Positions 35,568 through 44,192 of a stretch of 64,000 bases of DNA are shown here, one piece after another. The DNA lies in contig JAZLHE010000044.1 of NCBI GenBank assembly GCA_045616665.1, positions 10,754 through 74,753 of the forward strand, read 5' to 3'. This DNA is from RUG11690 sp045616665. GTDB lineage: Bacteria; Bacteroidota; Bacteroidia; Bacteroidales; WCHB1-69. Under the pieces are notes generated by a model that was not told the DNA's origin, did no database searches, and saw only the letters and a program-made list of their open reading frames with translations. Made by a program: the position numbers and the translations under genes. How positions within the stretch are numbered: position 1 is the stretch's first letter; each line of letters opens with the position of its first letter.

Positions 35568-37871
35568 TTATTTCATTGAATATCTAAATCCTATATAGCC
35601 CATAATGCCGGTAATGGGGCTGTGGATGATGGAGGCATCGAAATATTCTCCGTAGGGATTATCGGCGGAAATGATGGGGTTGGCTTGCTTTTGGTTCGCC
35701 AAATTCTCTCCTCCGATATAGAATTCCCACGATTTGTATTTCTTGGTGATTTGCGCATTCAGCATAAAGTAACCTTTCGATGGCGTCGGTTGGTATTCAA
35801 CAGAATTCGAACTCATATCGGGCAGACGCATTTTGCTATGATACTGTAAACTCACGTTGAATTTCCACTTGTCGTACTTCGTGGCATAACTTAAACTGAT
35901 AAGGGCTTTGTGGGGACTGGTGAGGGCCTTGTCTTGCAAAATGTGATTGGTGGTCTGTTTTACCAGATTGTATCTATAGGCCAAGATGATTTCAAATCGC
36001 TGGATGGGATTCAGGATAAGTTCGGCTTGGGCTGAATGAGAATACGACTTGTTGCCTTTGCCGTTGAAATTACCGTTGAGGTTATAGACGTGAATGCTGT
36101 GAATGTCCTGATCCATATCGATGATGGTCTGATTGATAAAATGAGTATAATAGTAGTCTATGCTGAAAGTGGATTTGCCACCCGGCATATCAAAGCTTTG
36201 CACGAAACTAACCCCGGCGTTGTAGGCTTCCTCGGGAAGGAGGCCTTTGTTGAGGTCGGCCTTGTCGCCCTGGGCATCGTCAAAGACAAAGTCGCGGTTG
36301 CTGATAAGCAGGGATTGGTTTTCGGTGATGACATTGGAAACGCGATAGCCCTTGCCAGCCGAGAAACGGAAGGAACTGTTCTTGCTGGCTTGCCACTTGA
36401 TGTGTAAGCGGGGCGTCCAAAAGAGCTTGTTGTAGGCAACATTGTAATCCAAGCGAATGCCGGGCATCACCACGAGTTTGTCTTCAATAGAGTAGGAGTA
36501 TTCGGCAAAAATACCCGGAACCAATTCGTTCCGTTTGATGTTCTGACTTGCGGCGGCTTGGTCGGCAAGGAGTCTCGTGGATAAAAATTCGTTTACAAAA
36601 TCCATCTGGAAACTTGCGCCTGCAGTGAGCTTGCTGCGCTCCAACGCACCAAAACGGTTGGAATACAGTATGTTGGCGTATCCGCTGATTTGTCTTCCCT
36701 TGTAGGGACGGTCGCCAAATTGGGAAACGTTGTCGTGAAAGGTGAATGACAGGATGGTACCGATGCTTTCGTGTTCGCCGGCCAATAAGAATCCGTTTTT
36801 CGTCGTAATATCCAATTTATTGGTCTTGATGCGCATACCCCAAAGTCCTTCAGATAGGGTTTCACCGATGCTTTTCTTCGGATCGAAGTGCATTTGTCCG
36901 CCTATGCGGTCTTCAAACAGGTAGCTAATCCAGGTCCTGCCTTCAAATTTGCCGGGAACATCGTAATCCCAGCGGTTCATCAGGTTGATTTGGTAGTTTT
37001 GCGGAACATCCATAAATCCGTCCTTGTTCATATCGACCTTGGCAAATTGTCCTTCGCCGTGGGCTAAAATCATAGAAGACGCGTGACCGGATTTGCCCAC
37101 ATTGAATCGGCTGTTGAGGTTGAATTCGCCTTTGCCCATCGTGTTGCCAAAAAGATTGACGAACAGTCGTTCACGGTTGGTTTCAGGCTTTTTGTATTCT
37201 ACGTCAATCTGTCCCGAAATGGCTTCATAGCCGTTGGTGACGGAAGCAACGCCTTTGGATACGCTAATGCTTTCCATCCAGGTGCCGGGAACAAAACCCA
37301 AACCGAATTGGTTGGAAAGCAGACGCACGAAAGGTACGTTTTCCAGCAAGATCTGCGAATAGATGCCGGCTAAACCCAACATCGAAATTTGCTTGGCGCC
37401 TGTGACCGCGTCTGAATACTCCACGTCAACGGCTACCGTGCTTTCAAAGCTCTCTGCCAGGTTGCAGCAGGCAGCCTTGCGCAATCCTTGCGTCGTGATG
37501 ACGGTGGTGAGAATCGGCTTGACGGAAACATACGAACCGTCGTGGGCACTCACATTGACAGCGGCGAGGTTATGGGCGGAAGATAAGACAATGTTGAGTT
37601 CCTTTTGATCCTTGGGAACGTAAATGGTGTCGTTGTCGTAGGCTTGGTAAATCACTAATAACGTGTCGGTTTGGGAACTTCTGGCCAAAGTGAATTGTCC
37701 TTCGGCATTGGTGGTGGTACCTAAATCCGTGCCTTTCCACTGTAAAATGGCCCCAATTATCAAACTCTCCTGCTGGTTGTCATCAATTTCCTTGACATAA
37801 CCGGTAAGTTCCTGTGCCGAAATTTGGCATAGGGTAAAGATCAGGAGAAATATAATTGAAATTTTTTTCAT
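35568..37871 (-). CDS. TonB-dependent receptor, probable copper type
   Basis: 767 residues. The signal peptide is followed by a carboxypeptidase-regulatory-like domain (about residues 20-100), a plug with 'LRKAACCNLAESFES' and 'AVTGAKQISMLGLAGIYSQ', and a 22-strand-type barrel ending in an aromatic strand ('GFRYSMK'). The paired Cys in the plug and the neighbours (HMA protein behind, Cys/His-rich HYC_CC_PP protein ahead) point to metal uptake, most likely copper, across the outer membrane. The substrate is inferred, not shown. Confidence 0.85.
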   Translation of the reverse strand: MKKISIIFLLIFTLCQISAQELTGYVKEIDDNQQESLIIGAILQWKGTDLGTTTNAEGQFTLARSSQTDTLLVIYQAYDNDTIYVPKDQKELNIVLSSAHNLAAVNVSAHDGSYVSVKPILTTVITTQGLRKAACCNLAESFESTVAVDVEYSDAVTGAKQISMLGLAGIYSQILLENVPFVRLLSNQFGLGFVPGTWMESISVSKGVASVTNGYEAISGQIDVEYKKPETNRERLFVNLFGNTMGKGEFNLNSRFNVGKSGHASSMILAHGEGQFAKVDMNKDGFMDVPQNYQINLMNRWDYDVPGKFEGRTWISYLFEDRIGGQMHFDPKKSIGETLSEGLWGMRIKTNKLDITTKNGFLLAGEHESIGTILSFTFHDNVSQFGDRPYKGRQISGYANILYSNRFGALERSKLTAGASFQMDFVNEFLSTRLLADQAAASQNIKRNELVPGIFAEYSYSIEDKLVVMPGIRLDYNVAYNKLFWTPRLHIKWQASKNSSFRFSAGKGYRVSNVITENQSLLISNRDFVFDDAQGDKADLNKGLLPEEAYNAGVSFVQSFDMPGGKSTFSIDYYYTHFINQTIIDMDQDIHSIHVYNLNGNFNGKGNKSYSHSAQAELILNPIQRFEIILAYRYNLVKQTTNHILQDKALTSPHKALISLSYATKYDKWKFNVSLQYHSKMRLPDMSSNSVEYQPTPSKGYFMLNAQITKKYKSWEFYIGGENLANQKQANPIISADNPYGEYFDASIIHSPITGIMGYIGFRYSMK

Positions 37872-37967
37872 CGCATTAATATATAATATTGACTATAATT
37901 GATATAAAATGTTTAATGGTTGTCATTTTTTTTATGATGATAACTCGGATAAAATCAATTTTATCAA

Positions 37968-38339
37968 TTAGATACGATGAACGGAAATAAAATTGAAAAT
38001 GTTTTGGTTTTCTATAAGCAGTGGCGGCGGAAAATGGTCGCTATAACGGATGATATTCGTAATATGGAGGGTTTGACAAAAGTCAATGAGTCCGATCGAT
38101 GGGGTGAAAAGGCAAATGACAGCAGCGGAAGCCACCTGTTGGATGTCACTGATATCGTAATTGTCGGTGATTTTGAAAAAATAGGTGTTCTCGTGACAAT
38201 GTCTGTGATCGTTGGTGGCGTGATGATGAGCGTGGCAGCAGTGGTGAACGGTGATGACCAATCCCGAGGAATAGACGAGAAATAATGTCATTATGAGTAG
38301 GGTGGTTACGCTCTTAAAAATCCACTGTTTCATATTCAT
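37968..38339 (-). CDS. HYC_CC_PP family small membrane protein
   Basis: 123 residues. One N-terminal helix (about residues 8-30) is followed by 'VHHCCHAHHH' and 'DHRHCHEN', a Cys/His cluster suited to soft metals, and a 'HFPPPLL' segment near the C terminus. This is the pattern of the small Bacteroidota family annotated HYC_CC_PP, usually next to the same TonB receptor and HMA proteins. Starts at 38339 and 38333 are both ATG. The -7 box ends 14 nt upstream, so the leader is very short. Confidence 0.7.
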   Translation of the reverse strand: MNMKQWIFKSVTTLLIMTLFLVYSSGLVITVHHCCHAHHHATNDHRHCHENTYFFKITDNYDISDIQQVASAAVICLFTPSIGLIDFCQTLHITNIIRYSDHFPPPLLIENQNIFNFISVHRI

Positions 38340-38352
38340 TGAAAATGATGGG

Positions 38353-38361
38353 GCAAAGATA
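38353..38361 (-). promoter_or_regulatory. -7 promoter box of the copper-type operon
   Basis: Minus-strand TATCTTTGC, just upstream of the HYC_CC_PP start. Confidence 0.6.
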
Positions 38362-38467
38362 CGAAAAAAATGGGAAATGGAGATTATTTGTCCTATTACT
38401 AGTTGAATCTAAATCTATATACTCATCTATCCGAAGTGAAAATGTGTTGTCTTATAAGAATTTTTAT

Positions 38468-38475
38468 TATTTTTG
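38468..38475 (+). promoter_or_regulatory. -7 promoter box of the secreted metalloprotease
   Basis: TATTTTTG, 22 nt before the ATG at 38498. It excludes the longer frame that would start at 38339. Confidence 0.6.
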
Positions 38476-38497
38476 TAAAAAAATAGATGTCGTGTCT

Positions 38498-40681
38498 ATG
38501 AAAAATATTGTATTAACGATTTTCCTGCTAATTCCTTTCTTGCTGTGGGCTCAGTACCGTAGTTGGGACGGGGTGCGTCTTTCACCTCAATCCAAAATCC
38601 ATAGTCTTAATGTCTTTATTAATGTTATTTATGATGTAAATCCGGATAAGAATGTTTTTGCCAATGAAGATTATTGGCCTCGCGTGGTTGATCCGTATCT
38701 TGCAGGTGTTAACAATACGGCTATTCCAAATTACCTGCTGGACTGGATGGATTTAACCTATAATTCTAAGCGCTTGCACGGAACTTGCACGCGGATTTAT
38801 GGGGAATCGTCGTTTGACAATCTTCAAGTCACGGGTGATTTTATCGTGGTCAACGTCCGGGAGAGTGCCGTTTTACAGAAAGGATTTTTTTCGGAGGCCA
38901 ATGTGGTTAGGGCGGCTTTTGATATGATTAGTCGTGATGGTTTCCATACGGTGTATGGGGATGACAATATTGAGAATTTCGATGCCAATCACGATCATCG
39001 TTTGGATTATGTCAATGTGATGATTCGGAATATCACCCGTGCGTATGGTGGCGATAATCCGGGAAGTGGTGTGAGTGGTTGCGTGGGAACCTTGTCGATT
39101 AATGGGGAAAATTACTTGTGCGAAGCCGGTACCACGCAGTGTGTGGGCGATGGCGACTTCTTTGCCAATCCCAGCAGTATTGTAATTCACGAGATTTCGC
39201 ACGCACTTTTTGGCGGCAATAATTTCCATACGTCAGGCGGCAATCATCGTGGTTCTCGAGAAACGATGGCCTTTTTAAATATTCAAAGCGGTTATGGGTT
39301 GATGGGTGCAGCGGGCTCCGGTCTGGTGAGCTGCAACGGCTACGAACGCTGGCGAATGCATTGGAAACATCCGCAATCTGTTGATTATATTGCGGCTTTG
39401 GATGCGCAAACTTCCGTTTCCGTGCCGTCGGACGTCTCGATGGATGACGGGCCAGTGGCTTTTGTTTTGCGCGACTTCGTGACGTATGGGGATGCCATAC
39501 GCATCAAATTGCCCTATAAGGATGCGGAGAGTTCTGAAAATCAATATATCTGGTTGGAAAATCATCAGGTGGGGAAAAACCGAAAGCTGGATTATTTGCA
39601 ATTTTCCAATACCTATTCTTGTCGTCCTTGTGGTGCGCCTGGAATTTATGCCTACTATCAGGTGGGTAGGGATGTTTTGGAAGGAGACTATAAGGAAGTT
39701 TGGGACAATAACAGTCGTGATAATTTGAAAGTCATTCCTGCCGAGGGCTATTATGATTACGAATTTGTTCCGGAAAGCCATAATCTGGAATGTGTGAGTT
39801 ATCAAACACACGACTATGCCCTTCGTAGAGGGGATGCCAATGCCTTTTGCGGCGGACAAGACCAGGAAAGCCAATTTTTTCCGAAGGAAAACGACACCGT
39901 GTTGTATGTGAATCGTGAGATGGCAATGTGGCGAAAATTGATGGGGCGGCGTATCGACGACCATCTTCCTTCCTTAGGTGATGAGTTGGATGCTTTTGGC
40001 TCTTACGCGAAGATCAATATGGGGACGAATCCAAGTACTTGCAACACTAAAACGTATCATAGCCAGAATGGTTCGGGAAACCCTGCTAAAATTATGGCCG
40101 CCAAGTCGGAAATGAATACGCGAACTACTTATTTGACCGGTTTGGGAATCGAGATGATTCGACAAAAAAAGAATAATGTCCTGGTTAAGATTCGTTGGGA
40201 TGATTATGAAATTGTCAATGATGGCCGCTGGACAGGAAGGATTGTCTTGAAGGATACTGCCATTTTGACGGCTTCCCATACGATTACCCTGGCGCAGAAT
40301 CGGACGGTGAGTTTGCCGTATCGAAATCCGGAAACGGGTTTGTTTGCCGAAAGAACGCTGTGGGTTTGTGAGTCGGGTTCCTATTTTCGACAGGACAGTG
40401 CTTCCACTCTTTCGCTGACGGAGAATAGTTCTTTGCAATTGCAAGCGGGCAGCAGATTTGAACAAACGCCAACCGCTGCTTTGCATTTGCAGTCCAATTG
40501 TAAGGTGTTGGTTGAGGAAGGAGCAATATTTGTGGTAGAGGGCATTTTGGAAATTGAGGAAAATGCCGTCGTCGTGGTTCAGGGAACGTTGGTTTTGGGA
40601 GCTTCTTCGAAGTTGGTTGTGCATCCTGGCGCTCAATTGATTACGGATGGGGGAGAGGTAAGAAAAATCGCGATCCCGTAA
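38498..40681 (+). CDS. Secreted HExxH metalloprotease with beta-solenoid-like tail
   Basis: 727 residues. The signal peptide (MKNIVLTIFLLIPFLLWAQ) is clear. 'IVIHEISHALFGGNNFHTSG' carries the zinc site His231, Glu232, His235, with a second His downstream, and 'YGLMGAAGSGL' is a plausible Met-turn, as in M6-like proteases. Residues of about 600-727 are a run of short hydrophobic-polar strands ('SLQLQAGSRF', 'KVLVEEGAIFVVEG', 'AVVVVQGTLVLGASSKLVV') resembling a beta-solenoid. No T9SS tail is seen. Substrate unknown. Confidence 0.72.
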   Translation: MKNIVLTIFLLIPFLLWAQYRSWDGVRLSPQSKIHSLNVFINVIYDVNPDKNVFANEDYWPRVVDPYLAGVNNTAIPNYLLDWMDLTYNSKRLHGTCTRIYGESSFDNLQVTGDFIVVNVRESAVLQKGFFSEANVVRAAFDMISRDGFHTVYGDDNIENFDANHDHRLDYVNVMIRNITRAYGGDNPGSGVSGCVGTLSINGENYLCEAGTTQCVGDGDFFANPSSIVIHEISHALFGGNNFHTSGGNHRGSRETMAFLNIQSGYGLMGAAGSGLVSCNGYERWRMHWKHPQSVDYIAALDAQTSVSVPSDVSMDDGPVAFVLRDFVTYGDAIRIKLPYKDAESSENQYIWLENHQVGKNRKLDYLQFSNTYSCRPCGAPGIYAYYQVGRDVLEGDYKEVWDNNSRDNLKVIPAEGYYDYEFVPESHNLECVSYQTHDYALRRGDANAFCGGQDQESQFFPKENDTVLYVNREMAMWRKLMGRRIDDHLPSLGDELDAFGSYAKINMGTNPSTCNTKTYHSQNGSGNPAKIMAAKSEMNTRTTYLTGLGIEMIRQKKNNVLVKIRWDDYEIVNDGRWTGRIVLKDTAILTASHTITLAQNRTVSLPYRNPETGLFAERTLWVCESGSYFRQDSASTLSLTENSSLQLQAGSRFEQTPTAALHLQSNCKVLVEEGAIFVVEGILEIEENAVVVVQGTLVLGASSKLVVHPGAQLITDGGEVRKIAIP

Positions 40682-40742
40682 TGCTATTGTGTTTTCGTTT
40701 TGATAGGATGACGTAAGAAAGTCGTATGTTTGCGTTTATACA

Positions 40743-40771
40743 AAAAGGCTCCGGTTTTCCGGAGCCTTTTT
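40743..40771. terminator. Bidirectional terminator between metalloprotease and hutH
   Basis: AAAGGCTCCGG-TTTT-CCGGAGCCTTT with a flanking A-run and T-run. Confidence 0.85.
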
Positions 40772-40789
40772 CAGAAATATCAATGTAAA

Positions 40790-42286
40790 TTATTGAAGGT
40801 CGATTTCAATTCCTTGGATAAATTCCTGGGCTTTCACCATCAATTCGTGCATATATCGGTCGTTTTCGACAAATGGAACGGTTTTGCGGAAACTGGCGAC
40901 GAAATCTTCAATGAAAGGAGAAGATTTCAACGGTCTTCGGAATTCGAAAGCTTGGGCGGCGTTGAACAGTTCAATGGCCAGGATTTTTTCCACGTTGTTC
41001 ATTACCAAATAGCACTTGGTGGCAGCGTTGGCACCCATACTAACGTGGTCTTCTTGACCTTGTGATGATTCAACGGAGTCGGTTGAGCACGGCATCGTGA
41101 AGGCCTTGTTTTGGTTTACGATAGAGGCGGCCGTGTATTGAGGAATCATAAATCCGGAATTCAGTCCTGGATTCTTTACCAAGAAGGAAGGGAGTTCGCG
41201 TTTGCCGGAAATCAATTGGTAGATACGACGTTCGGAGATGTTGCCCAATTCGGCCATCGCCATCGTGAGGAAGTCCAAAACCAATGCCAACGGTTGTCCG
41301 TGGAAGTTGCCGGCAGAAATGATGAGGTCTTCGTCTGGAAATACGGTTGGATTGTCGGTAACGGAGTTGATTTCGGTTTCAACGACATCTCTAACGTGCT
41401 GGATTGAATCCTTGGAAGCACCGTGAACCTGCGGCATACAGCGGAATGAATAAGGATCCTGAACGTGTTTCTTTTCGCGTTTGATGATTTCGGAACCTTC
41501 CAACATATTGCTGATATGCGTAGCGGTAAGGATTTGTCCAAGATGAGGTCTAACCAAGTGTACATTTAAGTTGAAAGGTTCGATGCGGCCGTCGAAAGCT
41601 TCCAGAGAAACGGTGCCGATGATGTCGGCCAACCAAGAAAGTTTTTCAGCCTTCATCAACAACCAAACGGCATAACTGCTCATAAACTGTGTGCCATTCA
41701 GCAGGGCCAAACCTTCTTTGGACTTGAGGGTGATGGGTTTCCAACCGAATTTCTTGTTGATTTCTTCGGCAGCGTATTTTTTGCCGCGATAATAAACTTC
41801 ACCCATTCCAATTAAAGGTAGTGACAAGTGTGCCAATGGAGCCAAGTCGCCGGAAGCTCCCAACGAACCTTGCTGATAAACAACGGGATATACGCCATTG
41901 TTGAAGAAGTCGATCAATCTTTGAATGGTAACCAGTTGTGCGCCTGAATGACCGTAAGACAAGGACTGAACTTTGAGCAGAAGCATAATTCTGACGATTT
42001 CTTGAGGAACTTCTTCTCCAAAACCGCAAGCGTGTGAAAGAACGAGGTTGCGTTGCAGGGTGGATAAGTCTTCGCTTGAAATGCTCTTGTTGCATAAAGA
42101 ACCGAAACCCGTGGTTACGCCGTAAACGGGAACCTTGCTGTTTTTCATCTTTTCATCGAGGTAGTTGCGGCATTTTTCAATGGCCGCAGTGGCTTCGTCT
42201 GAAAGTTCCAATTTGATTTTTTTGTCCAGAATTTTCTTGATAATGTCAAGACTGATTAACTCTGATGAAATCTGATGTTTTTTCAT
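40790..42286 (-). CDS. hutH: Histidine ammonia-lyase
   Basis: 498 residues. The MIO cofactor precursor Ala144-Ser145-Gly146 lies in 'GSLGASGDLAPLAHL'. Tyr56 in 'VYGVTTGFG' and His85 in 'LVLSHACGFG' match histidine-specific lyases rather than phenylalanine/tyrosine lyases. It converts histidine to urocanate and ammonia. No other hut genes are adjacent, so either the pathway is scattered or the lyase works alone. It has its own promoter at 42318-42326. Confidence 0.9.
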   Translation of the reverse strand: MKKHQISSELISLDIIKKILDKKIKLELSDEATAAIEKCRNYLDEKMKNSKVPVYGVTTGFGSLCNKSISSEDLSTLQRNLVLSHACGFGEEVPQEIVRIMLLLKVQSLSYGHSGAQLVTIQRLIDFFNNGVYPVVYQQGSLGASGDLAPLAHLSLPLIGMGEVYYRGKKYAAEEINKKFGWKPITLKSKEGLALLNGTQFMSSYAVWLLMKAEKLSWLADIIGTVSLEAFDGRIEPFNLNVHLVRPHLGQILTATHISNMLEGSEIIKREKKHVQDPYSFRCMPQVHGASKDSIQHVRDVVETEINSVTDNPTVFPDEDLIISAGNFHGQPLALVLDFLTMAMAELGNISERRIYQLISGKRELPSFLVKNPGLNSGFMIPQYTAASIVNQNKAFTMPCSTDSVESSQGQEDHVSMGANAATKCYLVMNNVEKILAIELFNAAQAFEFRRPLKSSPFIEDFVASFRKTVPFVENDRYMHELMVKAQEFIQGIEIDLQ

Positions 42287-42317
42287 TGTATATATTTTTT
42301 GATAATTATTTTCGCTT

Positions 42318-42326
42318 GCAAAGATA
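42318..42326 (-). promoter_or_regulatory. -7 promoter box of hutH
   Basis: Minus-strand TATCTTTGC, 32 nt before the ATG. Confidence 0.6.
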
Positions 42327-42442
42327 ATATTTTTTCGTCCCCAATATGCCGAAATTATTGACTTTTTTTGAAATTTGCAAAAAATAATGGATTTTTTTTG
42401 TCTTTTTTTTCATTAAAACGCTTGTTATTTAAAAAATATGCT

Positions 42443-42450
42443 TATTTTTG
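42443..42450 (+). promoter_or_regulatory. -7 promoter box of the four-helix-bundle gene
   Basis: TATTTTTG, 29 nt before the ATG at 42480. Confidence 0.55.
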
Positions 42451-42479
42451 TCAAATAATTTTAACGAAAACAAAACGAC

Positions 42480-42923
42480 ATGAGTGAACAGGAAAATCAG
42501 GTAAGTTTCTTTAGATTTGAGGATCTGAGAATTTACGACAAGGCTATGGACTATATCAGCTGGCTGTATAGCACTACTTCAACTTTCTCTTCGGAAAACA
42601 AAGAATGTGTTGTTGATATGTTTTTGAAGGCATCGCATTCTATTGCGTTGCATTTGGCAGAAGGTTCGTCACGCAACAAGGCCCAGTTTGTCTATTTTCT
42701 GAAAATGGCAAAAAGTTCCGTTAGGGAATGTGTTGTCTATACGGAAATTGCTTTTAAGGTCGGTTTGATGAACGACGATCATCGCGAATATTCGAGAACC
42801 CAATTAATGGAGTTGACCAAGATGATTGGTTCGTTGATTGCTTCTTTGCAACGCAACAATGCTCGAACGGCTCATAGTGGTGATTATGAAGATATGGGTG
42901 AGAATGACAATGATATTATGTAA
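42480..42923 (+). CDS. Four-helix-bundle (S23-type) protein
   Basis: 147 residues. It shows 'FEDLRIYDKAMDYISWLY', 'SIALHLAEGSSR' and 'FLKMAKSSVRECVVYTEIA', the pattern of the 23S-intervening-sequence (S23) four-helix-bundle family. No rRNA is nearby, so this is one of the many chromosomal members with unknown function. It is a single gene, converging on hydF. Confidence 0.9.
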   Translation: MSEQENQVSFFRFEDLRIYDKAMDYISWLYSTTSTFSSENKECVVDMFLKASHSIALHLAEGSSRNKAQFVYFLKMAKSSVRECVVYTEIAFKVGLMNDDHREYSRTQLMELTKMIGSLIASLQRNNARTAHSGDYEDMGENDNDIM

Positions 42924-42959
42924 TGTTTAATTACATAAGTCTTTTTCTCATTCTGTCTT

Positions 42960-44141
42960 TTATTTTCTGAAAATTTCTGTTGCACGGTGAAAAATTCCTG
43001 TGCAATAAGAAATTGTCATTCCATAATTGCTTACGGGGATTCCTTGTTCTATAATAGTTTTGATTCTGTTGGAAAGTTGTTTTTTGCTTACCATACATCC
43101 GCCGCATTGGATAGCCATTTTGATGTTGTCCAATGGCGGAAGTGGCGACAATGCCGATACAAATTCAAATTGGAGTTGTTTTTTTGTGAATTTTTGTATG
43201 AGTTTAGGCAATTTCTTTCTTCCAATGTCCTCGCAAGAAGAAATATGGGTGCAGGATTCCAGGATAAGAACGGTGTCGCCGTCTTGAAGTTGTTCAAGAA
43301 ATGATGTTCCTTTGAGATAGTTTTCAAAATTGCCTTTGGATCGTGCCAAAACGATGCTGAAACCTGTCAATGGAATGTCGGTTGGTACAACAGCTTCGAC
43401 TTCCGCAAATACTTGGCTGTCGGTGATGATTAGGTTGGGTTGGTGGTGTTCGAGATAGCCGGCCAGTTCATTTGGCTGTAGGCAAACGGCTACGGCGTGG
43501 TTGTCCAGAATGTTGCGGATGACTTGCACCTGCGGCAGAATGAGTCTGCCTTCTGGGGCTTCCGAATCCTGCGGCATCACCAGCACGATGGTTTCGCCGG
43601 CGTGGATGAGGTCGTCTAATAGAATTTCTTTGTGGTATGCCGATTCGGGAATGATTTTGGCAAGTTCTTTAACCAGTTTGTCAATGCCTTGCTTTTGTTG
43701 CGCGCCGCAGTCGATAATGGGCATTCCGTAACTTTCCAATGCGGTTTTGGAGCTTTCACGCAAAGGTTGAATATCAGATTTGTTATGTGCGATGACAAAG
43801 GGAACGTCAAATTTCTTGAGCTGACGGATGATGTCCTTTTCGGCATCATCCCATTCGTTATGGCTGATGACTAAGATGGCGGCATCAATGGTTTGAAGGG
43901 TTTCGATAGTTTTGGCCACTCGTTTCTCTCCGACTTCGCCTTGGTCGTCCAGTCCGGCGGTGTCAATCAGCACGCAGGGACCGATGCCGAAAATCTCAAT
44001 GCTTTTCTTGACGGGGTCGGTCGTGGTGCCGGGCGTGTCCGACACAATGGCAATTTCTTGTCCTGCAATCGCATTAATCAGTGCACTTTTCCCTTGGTTT
44101 CGTTTCCCGAAAATGCCGATGAATATTTTGTTGCCTGCCAT
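42960..44141 (-). CDS. hydF: [FeFe]-hydrogenase maturation GTPase HydF
   Basis: 393 residues. The Era-like G domain has Walker A 'GKRNQGKS' (residues 12-19), 'DTAGLDDQG' and 'HNKSD'. The C-terminal cluster domain shows 'ESCTHISSCEDIGRKKLPK' and 'QCGGCM'. HydF is the scaffold on which the 2Fe subcluster is built and handed to the hydrogenase. The residue before CGGC is Gln, where some HydF proteins have an exchangeable His ligand. hydE, hydG and a hydrogenase are not in the window. It follows the COG2509 gene after 41 nt. Confidence 0.92.
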   Translation of the reverse strand: MAGNKIFIGIFGKRNQGKSALINAIAGQEIAIVSDTPGTTTDPVKKSIEIFGIGPCVLIDTAGLDDQGEVGEKRVAKTIETLQTIDAAILVISHNEWDDAEKDIIRQLKKFDVPFVIAHNKSDIQPLRESSKTALESYGMPIIDCGAQQKQGIDKLVKELAKIIPESAYHKEILLDDLIHAGETIVLVMPQDSEAPEGRLILPQVQVIRNILDNHAVAVCLQPNELAGYLEHHQPNLIITDSQVFAEVEAVVPTDIPLTGFSIVLARSKGNFENYLKGTSFLEQLQDGDTVLILESCTHISSCEDIGRKKLPKLIQKFTKKQLQFEFVSALSPLPPLDNIKMAIQCGGCMVSKKQLSNRIKTIIEQGIPVSNYGMTISYCTGIFHRATEIFRK

Positions 44142-44149
44142 ATCCCTGG

Positions 44150-44192
44150 TTTAGTTGTTTATATGTTTAGTTGTTTATATGTTTAGTTGTTT
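44150..44192. repeat. 16-bp tandem repeat, 2.7 copies
   Basis: TTTAGTTGTTTATATG twice and then a partial copy. It fills the gap between the flavoprotein stop and the hydF start and supplies the flavoprotein's stop codon. Confidence 0.9.

Noticed and set aside
42480..42923. Intervening sequence of a 23S rRNA gene
   Set aside because: The protein belongs to that family, but no rRNA sequence flanks it.
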